Of a DNA stretch of 64,000 nt, positions 33,187 through 46,921 are shown piece after piece. Each line of letters starts with the position of its first letter. Within the stretch, counting starts at the first letter, position 1. The position numbers and the translations under genes were made by a program. The DNA lies in assembly GCA_002077045.2 (NCBI GenBank), contig KZ111169.1, positions 1 to 64,000 of the forward strand. Reading direction: 5' to 3'. The DNA comes from Rachicladosporium sp. CCFEE 5018. Taxonomy: Eukaryota; Ascomycota; Dothideomycetes; Cladosporiales; Cladosporiaceae. The notes beneath the pieces were generated by a model. It was not told the origin of the DNA. It searched no databases and saw only the letters and a list, made by a program, of their open reading frames with translations.

Positions 33187-34199
33187 GCGATCGAATGTAT
33201 GAGCCAACAGTGTAGGCTCCTGCACAGCTGTCCGCGAGGATGCCACGCACCCAGCGCTGGCTTCTCGATAATGGGGACCTGTTGAACCCTGCTGACTCCT
33301 GAGGAGATCTTCTGTGGCTTCTTAGAGACATGCAACAATGCAACACTGCATGAGAACTAAGATTCTGAAGACTCCTTCAGACCACCGGAGCTGAATGTGC
33401 TTTCTCGATGACTTCTTGAGTAGCATGAATAACTTTTATATTTGTAGTATCAGATTGGCAAGAGCATCGAGCCATTCTCAGTCTATACATCAACTACCTT
33501 CAGTAGGGCCAATGACAGCGTCCACTCGTACCGTTATAGGCAGCAAATCCACAAAGTCTGTTCCGCATCATAATCCGGCTTTATGCAAAGGGAAACTCCT
33601 CTACTCCTCTGCTCCTCTAAGCACATCCACACAAGCGAGCGTAGCATGCAACATAGATGAGAGAGCAGACCTAAGGCGCTACTTATTCCAATCGTGTCGA
33701 GGCTCTCCGGGAGATAGTAATGTAACGCTGGAAGGCAACAGCTAGGACGACAGAAGCCCAATAAGTGCGGTCCGGAGACCGAGATGCGCCCTTGGGTCTG
33801 CGGAACAGGCTTTGTGGAACCGTTGTAGCCTCTGCGTGCACGTACGTCCGACTCCTTCACTGTCGCGAACTCGAGTATACATGTTCTGATCGTACTACAA
33901 AGCTGCGCAATCCTAAAGCCCAAGCCTCGTTCGGGTCACCTCGATCGTGATATCTGTCTCTGCACTCACCATGTGTCTGATGCTCGCAGCCTGTGAGGCC
34001 AGCCTGTTCGAAAGCAACCTCTTTCACCTACGAGATGTTGGTCAGGTGTCGAAAGGTAATTGATGACGTTCAAAGAAGTGTAGTTTGTAAATAGTCTTCA
34101 GAACGATCGTGGTATCACATTATGCTACACACTTCTATCTCCAATTCCAAACACCTTACGTCAATACAATCTTTCCCATCCTTCCCCTCAGCGGCTGAC
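33187..34199. other. Intergenic region, no gene recognised
   Basis: About 1 kb of ordinary composition with only short, unsupported open frames. It includes the 3' region of the phosphate permease gene at the right end. Confidence 0.35.
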
Positions 34200-36314
34200 T
34201 TAAGCGAAGTGAGGCGTGTTGAGCAGAATACCCATGAGCACACCAGCGAGAGTACCGGCGATGGGGATTGTCATGATCCAGGCGAACACCAAGAGACCCA
34301 CTCGCTGCCAGTTGACGGCCTTGAGCGTACCGTTGCAAAGTCCGACACCAACGGTGGCACCAGTGATGCACATGGAGGTAGAGACGGGAAGCTTGAACTG
34401 CGAGAACAGGAGAACGGTGATGGCAGCACCCATCTCCATGGAGCAGCCACGCGAGGGCGAGTGGTAGGTGATCTTGTTACCCATGACTGCGATTGACGTG
34501 TTAGCTGGTGGGTCTCGCACGGGAAAATCTCTGGGCTTCACGTACCAGCCATGATGTTGTAGCCGTAGGTGATCAGACCGATAGAGATAGTAGCAGACAG
34601 AACGGCGAGTTGCCAAATGGGCACAGGCTGCTTGGAGGCGGATGCATTACCCGTTTGCCAGGCGGAGTAGATGACAGCCCATGGACCGACGGAATTTCCC
34701 TGTTTATTGTCAGTAATGGCACAGAAACAACGACAGGAGGGAGACCGGCGATGTCATTAGCACCATGTGCGAATGAAGCAGTGCAAGCAGTCAAGACCTG
34801 GACGAAGGAGTACGCGTGTTCGACCTCGTTCGGGTATTTCTCGGCATGTGCGTATACCTTAGCCATGCGCTCACCATCCGGAGTGCCGGCGATACCAGTC
34901 TGGGCAGCGTGAATGTCGTAGTGTACACCGTAGAGAGCGCCAACAGTGATCATAGCAGGTACACGCTTGATAAATGTGACCATGTTCTTCTTCTCGTAAA
35001 TTTGGCCCGGGCCCATTGGGTTGTTGTGAAGGAGACGCATGGCCCAGCCGAGAGGACCGCGCTTCAAGCGCATCTTGGAGTGCATCTTCTCACGTCCAGC
35101 AGCAACAAGCTCCTTATGGGTAAGCTGATGACTCTCAAGCGCACGCTGGTTGGAGTGAATTTGGCGCTTCTCGAGGTCGATCTCGTCACGCTCGCTGGAA
35201 GCCATCTCTTGCGAGTCCTTGTCTGAGGCGGAGGCTTCGGCCTCCTCGTCATGCTGGACAACAGCGTAATTGGGCACACGGGCTTGCTCAGCTTCGGCAA
35301 CAATTGGGCGCTTGAAGAGGAGCGGGCCCATGAAGACGTGGTACCACTTGACAGAGGCATCCTTGCGGATGACGCGAGTCCAGAGGAATGGTACGAAGAA
35401 GATCGCAGCCAGAATTGCAACACCGACACCAGTTCCCATCGTAACGGAGGCGACATACCATCCAGGCTTAGCATTGAGCTTGAGGTTGGGCGATCCCTTG
35501 TAGACAATCGAAAGCGTGCAGATCGTGCCGGCGATGAGGAAGAAGAACGGCGAGGTGAAGACCGACCATGGCACTGGGTTCTTGCGCATGTGCACAATAA
35601 CCTTGATCAGCATGAAGATCGTAGCACCGAAACCAGCAGAGATCGCGGGTGCCATGCCGAGTCCAGCAAAGATGGCACCGAGACCAGAGCCCTTATTCCA
35701 TCCCCATTGTACCTTCGCCGCGCCAGCGGTGGCAACACCGACACCAGCGACAGCCGAGATGAGCGAGTATGTGGATGAGACGTGTGCGGAGTGCTTCGTG
35801 CACCACATCACCCAAGATGAGGCGGCTGCGAGTGCAACTGTGAAAGCCAGCATCTGCACACCGGCGTTGTTCTGGAAGGCGGCAGTGGGGATGATGCCGT
35901 TCTTGATGGTGTCTGCAGTACGGGCGCCGACCTGTTTGTCATGTCAGTCTCGCCGTCGCTGCTGACTAAGTCTGAAGCCCAATGCAACTTACAGCAATGG
36001 CCCCGACCATCTCGAAAACTGTTCCCAACACCATGGCCTGTCTGTACGACACAGACCGCGACGATACGGACGTAGCCCACGCATTAGCCACGTCATTTGC
36101 GCCTGCATTGCAGCGTCAGTAAGAGCGGGAAGAGCATTAGTCGCAGCAAAACCGCGCTGCTTTCCAGGATCGAGAGCTTTACGAACCCTGTAGCAGATGT
36201 TAGCAGGCAGCGGCGACGACGGGGAACGTGATTACGTAAGTTGTTGTAGGCGTCTAGCAAGGCAAAGAATGTGCCAATGGCAAAGACGTAGGTGTACTGG
36301 TCGAGGACGGCCAT
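34200..36314 (-). CDS. PHO89: PHO89/pho-4 type phosphate permease
   Basis: Five exons (36314-36236, 36102-35993, 35931-34750, 34699-34546, 34486-34200) join to 603 residues. Both copies of the family signature are present: ANDVANAWATSVSSRS near the N-terminus and FAHGANDIGNSVGPWAV near residue 460. There are about ten membrane segments and a large charged cytosolic loop (DEEAEASASDKDSQEM to HSKMRLKRGPLGW). The family imports phosphate with Na+ or H+ at the plasma membrane. The intron at 34749-34700 starts with GC (GCCGGT) rather than GT and ends in CAG; this is the only junction that restores GANDI/GNSVGPW. Exon 1 to 2 joins as NNLRANDVAN, where relatives have NNGANDVAN, so that junction is less certain. 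Confidence 0.9.
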
Positions 36315-39271
36315 CTTGGGCAAATTTTCGAGGTTTTCGGCTTTGCGACTTTGCGATCTTCCCGATTCAATTTGCGTTCCCGAGCGAGCACGCAAGCAGA
36401 GAAAGAGTCAAAGAGATAACGAGAGATAGTAGGATGAGCGTAGAAGTCGATATGGAAGCCAGGGTAGAGACCAATATATGAGATACTCGGGTACTATACC
36501 TACTTCGCCTCTCCCATAGCGTCTTGGCCCGCGAAAATCATTCACGCCGGCGAACAAGCAAAGCTGAGATCCTCGCTGCCACGCTCCCAGAGCACTGGAT
36601 GTGACTGGCGCGCGCCGCACGCACGACTTGCTCGTTGTAGTAGGTCAGGCCGTTGTACCAAGCCCGGGTGCCGCTGGGATCTGGTCCAGCGCGGTCGAAA
36701 GCCCATAGCTTCGCCTTCGAAAGCGTATGAAGCGAACTTGGCAGAGAACTTAGCTGACTTCCAAGAGTCTTGTGCACAGAAGATGAGTGAGGTTACCGAA
36801 TGCCAATCTTGGCCTAGTCTTGGCCTCACTTGCATATAACCAGTGAGGGTCGCTCCTGCACCCACGTGTCGAACTTCGACGTTGACCAACGCCTCCCCCA
36901 CACGCTGAAGTACACAAAATACTACGATGCGGTATTATACAGCACCGCACCCGAGGCATCTTCACACTCCAGAAATCCAGGACCACACGAGACCAGATCT
37001 AACTATGTCTTCACCTCGCCGGCGCCTTGGCGATCGTGTCGGATCCGCCGAACTACCTGCCTTTGCGGATATATCGCGACAGCATCGTCGAGGGTATGGT
37101 CTTTGCTGCAGGGTCCGATGCAACATGATCATGGTCATTCCCGGGACTCGGGTGGCTTAATCCGTGGTGCTGGGTACGAGACGCAGCAACATAATGCTGC
37201 TGAATGTTGTCAAAATTCGCGACTCTCAAAGTCGAAGCTTCCCTGTTGGCCTTGATCAGTGCCTCAGCATAATTAACACCCCCATGAGGGAGAGGCGGGT
37301 AGCCTCTTCTCAGCGGTCCAGTGGAACGACACTCGCATGTTTTTCGAGGTCTGGACATTTACCCTATTACTACTTGGACCACCCTCTTGAGCTACCACAG
37401 GCGCCGTAGTCTTACAGTCTGCCACTCGTGGCCGTCCGGTGACAGTGTGAGGCTTGAGCTCTGGCAGACTCGAAAGTCGCATCTTAACAGAAGTCAAGCC
37501 CCGAGTTCTAGCCAAGCCCACGTGCGCACTTTTGAGTAGCGTGGATGAGTGTCGCTGCTTCCATCGAACACCCCTAGACTTAGGATCGACAGCGCCGTCC
37601 TCTCACCGCGTCACAGACCGAGTGGCAACTACAAGTTCACGGCATTTCCCTTGTTCGCCGAATGATCGCCGTGGGTGGCTGGTGGGCAGAGTTCCCGGCA
37701 GATCGCCTAATCTGGTCTGCACGTACTGATCTAGGGACTGATCTTCTACGCATACGCGCATAGGCGAGTCAGACAGGCGAACAGCTGCGTTTGCTGACTT
37801 GACTGCGGCACGTCTGATCCATTACGACTGGTGATTCACCGAGATAGATCAGCATCAATGTCTTGCCATGTAGATCGTCTCTCGAGGTGAATATGGGACT
37901 AGCTTGCTCTGCCTCGGGAGCCGCCAGTTCATCACACGCCAAACCAAGCTCGTCAAAGTCTGCACACTTCCAGCTTCATCGACAAGGGCTTCGACGCGGT
38001 TTGCTTCAACAATATTATTCTTACGTGTATGGTCATTGTCAAATCTTCCAAACGTGCTTTCAATGACCGGCGCATAGTTGAACAACTACGGCTGATGCCG
38101 GAGCTCTCGAGATCGTTCACACCGACGTACACTGCAGTCGCGCGCAACGGCTTGTGTAACCGCAAGGACGAATGGAGCTACTGCGACCTAGTGAAAATGT
38201 ACTTGCTGGACAGACACGTATCCGACGCTCACGCAGCAAGCACTACGATTGCAGGTGTCAGCGCTGCATCATAGGATGCGGAGTCTCGCCCTACTAGGTA
38301 ATTCAGAATCGGGTCTGTTCTTACTACCTTTCAACTTTAGTGCTACCCTTGTCGTCAACATTCTCCCCTTGTGAGCATCGATATCGACGAAAATGAAATC
38401 CTCTACTGGACTGGCACATAATTCACGAGTATCATTGCGATGCGGTGCTGCGCTCTGTACTCGACCCAGCCAGGTGCTTCGGATTCACCGTGCAGGTCCT
38501 CGATTCTGTCCCAGCCATAGCTGTGCTCCGCAGCACCTTCATGACACGTTTTTCTCGGAACTCAGACGGACTTATGAGAATACTATCTGTATATGCTGCC
38601 TTTTCTCACAGGGAACTCAGACGTGTGCATCTGTGCATAAGCACGGCGGCCCAGGACCATAGCAGCACATGGACCCTGTTCGAGCAGCACGTATGTCGTG
38701 GCTCGCGTTCTATGGCAAATGTGGCATCAAAGCCAAACATGTGTTCAAGGACGACAAGGCGCACGAGATGTACAAGTATGTCAAGCGATTGCTCCTTGGG
38801 TTTTGTTTGCATTCTAGAAAGCGTGGTGGAGATTCCAGACCGTGCAGAGCGTCGTAGGGTGATCAACGCCATGTGGGATGCTATTCATAGCCTTGAACAT
38901 CAGCGCCATGCGATGGAGGCTATTGGTACCTCTGTGCTCTGCAGGTACAAGCACGCGTACTCATGATACAGCTGCAAAGCTGCACAGCCGCACCTAGCGG
39001 CTGCACCATGGACGCCTCAGGCATGACATAGGCAGCCTCAGCCTTGCGACAGCAGCAAGTACTGCTACCCGAGGTGATGTGCAGCTATGCCATTGTCTCT
39101 CTATCTTTGTTACAGCCTAGCTGTGGTTTCTAATTCATTATCGAGATGACCTTTCTCTCTACTGACACTGGCTGCAACAACGGCAGGAACAGCTCCCGCC
39201 ATTGATACCGGCTGATCCGACGCCCAGGACTGGCTCAACACACCACGACCAAATCTGAGAACAGCTCCACA
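36315..39271. other. Long gene-poor stretch
   Basis: Nearly 3 kb with no recognisable gene. Composition is normal, not RIP-like, and only short open frames occur on both strands, none with a domain or a credible splice chain. The left end must contain the phosphate permease promoter and the right end that of the F-box-like gene. Confidence 0.35.
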
Positions 39272-40120
39272 ATGGCTCCAAATATCTTAGGACTGCCGAG
39301 AGAGCTGCAGGACCTAATCTTCGATCTTATTGTCGAACTCGACGGGCCCATCACTCTTTCACCACCACTCGAAGCCATGGACACTACGACAACGCCACTG
39401 ATCCTCCCGTATCGTGCGCTGCCATGTCGCTCAAGCAACAGCCTACTGAGCACCAGCCATGAGGCGCAACGGATCTATTGCGAAGCAGTGCGGCGTCATC
39501 TCATCCTGCCAACATCATCAATACGAGTGGAAGTCCGAGACCTTGACTTCCAAGGCGCGATCGATCTACTGTACACGACCTCCGCCACATTCGGCAGCGA
39601 AGCGCAGGCGCAAGCATGGAAATCCAGGTTGCAGTCCTTGCGAGCGCTTATCCTCGTGCTAATCCCTGTTCATCTTCGCATGACGATTACTGGAAGCTCC
39701 GTACGGTCCCTGATGGCACAGGCGCAGATCAAAGCTGCTTGGCTTCCACGACTGAGCGCATGGCTTCATTTCTGCGCATGCAATGATGTGGCGGCCATAT
39801 ACGTTGTGAGGAAATCCGTTGTGTTTTGCTACGAAAAGTACGTGGATAGGATGCGAGACTTCCTACGCAATACGTACGACGAACTGCAGGGGGAGCTGGT
39901 CCACGATTCACAGCTCAAGCAGATCAGTGCCATCAAGGCTATGCTTGGAGGTGTTCACGTGGCTGCGGAGGATATCAGGACGAGTCGCTCCAGGTCGCGG
40001 GACGTCGAAGGTCCGTCGATTAATGGCGTTCCATACGTGAGCACGAGAAGGCCAAGTGTCTTCGGAAGTGCTGGCCTAATCAGCGGCAAGCGAACGAGGC
40101 TATTCAGTGGGCTACCGTAG
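39272..40120 (+). CDS. F-box-like hypothetical protein
   Basis: Intronless, 282 residues. The N-terminus (ILGLPRELQDLIFDLIVEL) has the Leu-Pro-x-Glu-Leu pattern of fungal F-box-like proteins, followed after about 35 residues by LLSTSHEAQRIYCEAVRR, a common continuation in such families. The middle is helical (SLRALILVLIPVHLRMTI) and the C-terminus is Ser/Arg-rich. If it is a true F-box it would recruit substrates to SCF ubiquitin ligases, but the match is weak. Its stop lies only 24 bases from the stop of the convergent carboxypeptidase gene. Confidence 0.6.
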   Translation: MAPNILGLPRELQDLIFDLIVELDGPITLSPPLEAMDTTTTPLILPYRALPCRSSNSLLSTSHEAQRIYCEAVRRHLILPTSSIRVEVRDLDFQGAIDLLYTTSATFGSEAQAQAWKSRLQSLRALILVLIPVHLRMTITGSSVRSLMAQAQIKAAWLPRLSAWLHFCACNDVAAIYVVRKSVVFCYEKYVDRMRDFLRNTYDELQGELVHDSQLKQISAIKAMLGGVHVAAEDIRTSRSRSRDVEGPSINGVPYVSTRRPSVFGSAGLISGKRTRLFSGLP

Positions 40121-40144
40121 CATAGATATACTGATTGAGCAGCA

Positions 40145-42259
40145 TCATACCCTTGGCTTCACACCCAACCTCGCACCCAAGCTTCTCCTCATCAACGGGC
40201 TCTGCGTACTGCGTGTCGGCTTCCACCCTCGAACGTCCCTCTTCGCCTTCGCCGTAACATTACCAGTCGGATTGGGCGCATTCAGCGTCGTGTTGTAGAT
40301 AGCATCATCTGGCAAGACAGTAAATTGCACTGTCCTGTTGCCTTCCCTATACGTACTCTCCGGCGTGCCCTTAGTAATATACCCTCTCCTCACATCATAC
40401 TTGCCCGTAGCGATATCCTTCCGCCCAATCCCACGCTCGAACAACTCCAGCGCAGCGAGAGGCTGATAGAATGGTACCTCGTGGCCCGACTCGTAGATCC
40501 TCGCAAACGCGAAGTTGGCACTCTGCTTCACCTGGCCATGGGTTATGTGGTCAGAGGTCTTCATGTCGACGTAGCCGGCGTTGCAAAAGCCAGGCGCATC
40601 GATCTCCTCTGCTACGGCTTGGCCGCCGAGCCAGTTGCAATTGTAGTCTGCATCACCTGCGAATTGCACGACGTACACGCCTTGCGATACGAGTGCTCTG
40701 CAAGCTTCGATAGTACCGCTCTCACGATCATCGTCTCCCGTGTTCACGAAGGCGTTGTAGACCGTGTTCCCACCGTCACTGGTGTAGTTCACAAAAGCGC
40801 CGAGGGCTTTCTGCACTTTCTCCGAGTTGAGGTATGGGCGCCAGTAGCTATACGGGAACGGGTCTGGAGCCAGCTCGCGAATATCGTATTCGTCTCGTCC
40901 CGGAATGTTGTCTAGCACAGCCTCTACATTATTGGCACAGAAGTTATCTGCTGCAGCGCAGATACTGTTGATGCCGCTCTTGTAGCAGTACACCGTTTGA
41001 TCGTAGCAGTTGCCTTCCCCATACAAGGCGTTGTAGACTTGGTTCTGAATGGACTGATTGTAAGGCGAGTAGTCGTAAGTGTTGCCTGGGGAGACGGTAA
41101 AGTTGTAGTAGGCTTGGTACTGGATGAGCGGATCATACCAGCCATTCCCAATCAGCACAGTGCTGAGGCTGATTTGTTGTGCACCTGGGAGCTGGCCGCG
41201 TCTGATCAGAGCATTTTGGGTTTCGATGTACCTGGGACTCTTAGTCATGTTCAACAATTCCCATGGTTCTCCAAAACTTGGAACCGTTGATAATGATACT
41301 GTCAGCTTAGCCACAGCAGTACGTTACTACACTGTGGCGACCGTGAGAGGCGTGAGCTCGAAAAGGCACTGCCTCGCCTCTGCCTCTCCTCCGCAATGCT
41401 GGCTGTGAAGCGCAGTATCGCTCATGCTTATGGCAGCACAAGAGCATCTCGGGTTCCCCAGAGAAGCGTAAGATTGGCTGAGAGAAATAGACTTACTCGT
41501 TGAACACCGGCCCATAATGTCCGCCATAGCTCTCCGTTGCAAAATTGAACTCATTCCTGGAATATTGAGGAAACGCGCCCATAAAGCCCTGCAACATCTT
41601 CCACATGCTCGGTGCAGCCCCTTGTGTAGAGTTCGCCGTATCCGTCTCGTTAGGGTAAGAGAACGTCCCACAAACTCCAGTCGCGTAATCGGGACAACTC
41701 GCGTCCGGCAAAGTGACGATGCTCCCGGAGCGGCTGTCGACGTATGCTGAGACCGGTTTCGAGTAAGAGAAGCCTACTTGAGCCGGGTGGTCGATGAAGA
41801 GCATGTTCGAAGCATTACTGCAGTATATCATCAGCGACAATTTTCTCACTCACTGACGCTCCCTCGCTGACGCCTTGTCACTCACTTCCAAGCATAAGGA
41901 TTATTCACGACCTCCCCATCAGCGCTTATAGAACAAGGTCCCAACTCCTCGAAGAGTCCAATCATCGACGAGCTGCCCGGCCCTCCATTGATCCACACCG
42001 TTAAAGGCGCCTTGCTCGGATCCTCGTTCCTCGCTTCGAAGAACCAGAAGAATATTTCCTGCTCGGCCGCGACATTGACGTATCCCGAAAAGCTCTTGAC
42101 GCCCGGCGTGAGCTCGCAGATTCCTTCGGGCACTTCCTTATAGCGCACGTGCTGATTGTAGTAGCCGACTTTGGTGATGAGGTCGGTGGGAGCAGGGACG
42201 AATTGAGCAAAATTAGATGCAGTGAGGAGGGAGGCTGTGAGGATGAGAGAGGAGAGCAT
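40145..42259 (-). CDS. Secreted serine carboxypeptidase (S10)
   Basis: Three exons (42259-41886, 41817-41497, 41231-40145) join to 593 residues. A signal peptide (MLSSLILTASLLTASNFAQF) is followed by the oxyanion segment INGGPGSSSMIG, the nucleophile Ser in ATESYGGHYGP, the catalytic Asp in FAGDADYNCNWLGG and the His in YESGHEVPFYQP. Cys residues around NCYDQTVYCYKSGINSICAA are typical disulfides of the family, and there are many N-x-S/T sites. It removes C-terminal amino acids from peptides outside the cell or in the vacuole. The second intron (41496-41232) is 265 nt, long for this window. A C-terminal basic tail follows the conserved domain. Confidence 0.92.
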
Positions 42260-42801
42260 ATCTGCGGTAAAGAGGTGAAACTCAGCTTTTCGCGAGTGAA
42301 GAACGCAGATGAGGATGAGGAACTGAGCAACTCGAAATGAGAACGGCTACCTACCATGCCTGTTGTACTCACGTTACTACCGCGACAGCATCCTTGCTTC
42401 TTCACCGGGTACGACATCGAAGTCCGGCGAGCGAAGAACTAGTCGTCATTTCGCATCTGTAGACCTAGCTAGTGTACGTTTCTGTGCTTAATGCAGCGTT
42501 AGTTGCGCAGTAGTGGCATCTTGCTAATGATAAGAGCGGCGTGAGGCTCTGAAGTGGAAGCTTGAGGAATATTGGGTTGCGGGGCGGACCGCACCCAATC
42601 AGGAAGGCACGCGACAGGCTGGTGGACAGGTACCGTAGAGCTATGGGGGCACGAGCGACCAAGTGTACATCGCCTACTTGTGGACTTGTCTCTGTTGGTC
42701 ATGCATACTCGCCGCCTCTCGAATTCTCGTTATCCTTCCCCCTCACATTTCTCGACTACTGTAGTCTATCACACCTCAAGCTCTTCCACCAGACGAATCG
42801 C
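42260..42801. other. Intergenic region between carboxypeptidase start and GAPDH end
   Basis: It contains the carboxypeptidase promoter and the GAPDH 3' region. No gene is supported. Confidence 0.35.
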
Positions 42802-44064
<1,263 letters not shown>

Positions 44065-45151
44065 GTTTGCGGGTGTTCTGATGTAGGGATAGTCTATGAA
44101 GGTCAGAGTGAGGTCAAGTGAGAAAGGTAATGTCAATCCAGGAACTCACCTTGGTGTAGTGTTGTTGTGCTGGTGCTTTTGTTGAGAGATTTCGGTGCAG
44201 TGCGGGGCAGATATTCTCGAGCTGGTATTCGGTGGAGGGGCAACTTTGTGTGTGGCGTTGATAGGAAGGCACGGCTCGACGACGTGGCTTTGGAGTTGCT
44301 TATACAATGTATGCGGCAGTGAGTAGATAGTCCTCTGCTTCTGCTTATGTACTCCCACTACAACTCTATGGCATCCGTCTTCGGACCGTCACTCTGCCTT
44401 GTGTCACCACGCGATTACCGGCCATCTGGGTTTACCCCGCCATGCTCCGTTTCGTTCCGCAGCACTCCAGGCGACCCGGGTCTACCCTTAGCCTAGGCGA
44501 TATGTATGTCCCAGGAACCGCGGAGAGACGCTTGACTCGCCATTGCATATACCGAGCGTGGTGGGCCTCGTCTCATTCTCATGGTCTTCATTGAATACTT
44601 TAGGTAACCGGTGTTGATGACAAGTTGAAGGCGATCGGGCCTTCTGCGGCGCAGCACAGGCGGACTCCGACGACTTTCCCAGCTCTTTCGAGATTGCTTA
44701 CGGGATCTTGAGTCACAGATGCAATATCACAGTAACATGTGGTGGTTGCGATGCAAATCCGTCTATACTCGTGACTATACTTGCTGACCATAGTGCCACC
44801 ATACAACGCTGTCTTTGGGGCCCGTGGCAAGCCTGCCATGCGATCTAAGATGTAACGCCATGAGAACAATCCTATCTGCAATGCGCCCATCATGCAACAT
44901 GCGATGTCGTGACTATCGTGTAATTGTAGTGATCCCCTTCGCTATACCTCGCTCTTCCTCGCTCCATGTGATATTCCTCAGCTCATCCGCCAGGCCTCTG
45001 TCCTATCCCGCCTGAAGAAAAACCTCACATGTAGATGGTGCTCGTCTCAGCTCAGCCGCAGCAGTGGAGCACCGTACTGCTGTCTCGACGAGAGGCGCAG
45101 GTCTTGGGAAAGTGGAGATACGCCGCATCTCCCTTCCATACAATCGACCAC
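44065..45151. other. GAPDH promoter and intergenic DNA
   Basis: About 1.1 kb with no supported gene. It contains the upstream region of GAPDH (left) and the 3' side of the aspartic protease gene (right). No clear motif could be assigned. Confidence 0.4.
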
Positions 45152-46579
45152 TCACAACGCCAACGCAGCAGCGGCCACGGCGCCAACGAAAGCCGGAATA
45201 CTCGCCGCGAAGGCGGTCGGAGCAGCAAGCCCGGCAGAAGACGCAGTGCCACCAATCATGCTGTTGAAACCGCCCAGCCTTGCTCCACCAGTCTCGACAG
45301 ACACTTGAGTGACCGGATTCGCCACATTCGTCGCACTAGGGACCGATGTCGCGCCGGAAGAGATCTCCAGAATGTTGTTGTCGGTGCTGTTGAAGTTGGT
45401 CTGGGCTAGAGAGATCTCGTTGTTCTGAAGATCATACACCACGTAGGCAGATCGTAGGAAGGTGTCGCCAAGTACAGGTGTGCTGCTACCTGCTGGGCCG
45501 ATGCCGAGGATACAGATCGGGTCCCGGTTCGTGCCGCCTGCGATGAATACCAGCTCATTCATGGGTACGCTGATCGTAGGCGAAGAGAATGTGAAGTCGA
45601 TGGTTGCATCCGAATTAATGAGGTCGCAATCGACAATCGCAGCGCCTTGTTGGGAATCGTAGGAGGTGCCGAGTGCGCTGAAGATGTCGTTGGCGATTTG
45701 GTCTGGTAGGTACATCAAGCTGCTTCCTGAGTCGAGCAGTGCGGGCGCAGCGATGTTGCTCGCAATCGAGCCTTTGGTCCCATTCATTCCCACAGCCGTC
45801 ATCGCAACGATGAACTCCGCGTAGAAGCCTTGAGTAGGGATGATGGGCAGTGTCTCAAGTTCCCCAGTGTACTTGGCAGTGTTCACACCACCAAAGAGGA
45901 TCGAACCCATGGATGCGTCCAAGTCGTTTAGCCATAAGCTGTAGGCATTTGTGTTGATGTGGCCAGAGGTCACAAGGTTCTTCGGGATGTTTGGGTAGGT
46001 GTTGCCAGATGATGCTGCAACCTCGTTCGCCACGTAGCCAATACCAAGCACACCTTCCATTGAACTTGACACTAGCCCCACGCCGAATTGCTGGTTATCC
46101 AGGCTGATGTCCGAAAAGCTAACAACGTCGGTGACATAGTTGCCAGACGATCCAGAGCCATCGACGTAGGAGATGTTGAAGTCGTTGTTGACCAGCTTAT
46201 ACGTCGAAGATGCGCTCGAGTCATACGTTCCAGATGCTGAACAAATGCCTTGTTGCGAAGTACAAAGCTGGCTGTTCGGCACATTGACCCAAAGATCACT
46301 GCTTCCAGTATCGATGTGCATATGGAGATCCTGGGCAGGTGTACCGATGGAGATGTTCATGAAGTACAGTGTGCCTTCATTGTCGAGTTCAGCAGTCACA
46401 GTGCCAGCTCGCCGTCGTAATCGCGCCAGTGACTGCTTGACCGGATCGGCGACATGTCTTCGCTGAATCTCATGCTGTATAACCTTTGGACCAGAGTGGG
46501 AAGGTTGTCGAAGTTGAAGAGCATTTGATTGGCATATCAAAGCCGCCTGAGCAGCGAGTATCGTCGTTATGGCATACAT
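45152..46579 (-). CDS. GPI-anchored aspartic protease (pepsin family A1)
   Basis: Intronless, 475 residues from the ATG at 46579, chosen because a signal peptide (MYAITTILAAQAALICQSNA) follows; the frame is open further upstream without one. A propeptide ends near RLRRRAG (about residue 58), a basic processing site. The first catalytic motif is DTGSSDLWVN (Asp at about 90) and the second LLDSGSSLMYLP. A Ser/Thr-rich region and a C-terminal hydrophobic stretch (AFVGAVAAAALAL) point to a GPI anchor, as in yapsin or barrierpepsin-like enzymes of the cell surface. Confidence 0.9.
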   Translation of the reverse strand: MYAITTILAAQAALICQSNALQLRQPSHSGPKVIQHEIQRRHVADPVKQSLARLRRRAGTVTAELDNEGTLYFMNISIGTPAQDLHMHIDTGSSDLWVNVPNSQLCTSQQGICSASGTYDSSASSTYKLVNNDFNISYVDGSGSSGNYVTDVVSFSDISLDNQQFGVGLVSSSMEGVLGIGYVANEVAASSGNTYPNIPKNLVTSGHINTNAYSLWLNDLDASMGSILFGGVNTAKYTGELETLPIIPTQGFYAEFIVAMTAVGMNGTKGSIASNIAAPALLDSGSSLMYLPDQIANDIFSALGTSYDSQQGAAIVDCDLINSDATIDFTFSSPTISVPMNELVFIAGGTNRDPICILGIGPAGSSTPVLGDTFLRSAYVVYDLQNNEISLAQTNFNSTDNNILEISSGATSVPSATNVANPVTQVSVETGGARLGGFNSMIGGTASSAGLAAPTAFAASIPAFVGAVAAAALAL

Positions 46580-46821
46580 CTTCGTGGTTGTGCTGTTGGT
46601 CCTTTGTCGAGGATGAGGAGAAGACGCCTGTGATGTATGAAAAGTCGAAGGGAAGATTGAACGCAATCGAATACAGGGCTGTGTCCAGAGTGACGAATAG
46701 AGATGACGAGGCCGTCGCACGTGAAGCGTGTACCAGTGGCGGAGCCGCGGAGTGAGGTCGTGAATGAGATGACGATAGTTCCCTGAGCAGAACGGAGGAA
46801 AGTTCAGTCTGCGCGTTCAAT

Positions 46822-46921
46822 NNNNNNNNNNNNNNNNNNNNNNNNNNNNNNNNNNNNNNNNNNNNNNNNNNNNNNNNNNNNNNNNNNNNNNNNNNNNNNN
46901 NNNNNNNNNNNNNNNNNNNNN
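46822..46921. other. Assembly gap (100 N)
   Basis: Exactly 100 N. It removes the C-terminal half of the acyl-CoA dehydrogenase gene, which needs several hundred bases more than 100, so the printed size is nominal. Confidence 0.95.

Noticed and set aside
33534..33923. 129-residue Cys-rich minus-strand frame
   Set aside because: Composition looks random, no signal peptide and no partner exons.
34508..35965. Several plus-strand frames opposite the phosphate permease
   Set aside because: Antisense shadows; no domain and no splice signals of their own.
36542..36901. 119-residue minus-strand frame
   Set aside because: No family, no conserved pattern and overlapping frames of equal quality; not distinguishable from chance.
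46804..46821. Short end of the acyl-CoA dehydrogenase frame right of the gap
   Set aside because: Six codons across N with no homology; it is aspartic protease upstream DNA.
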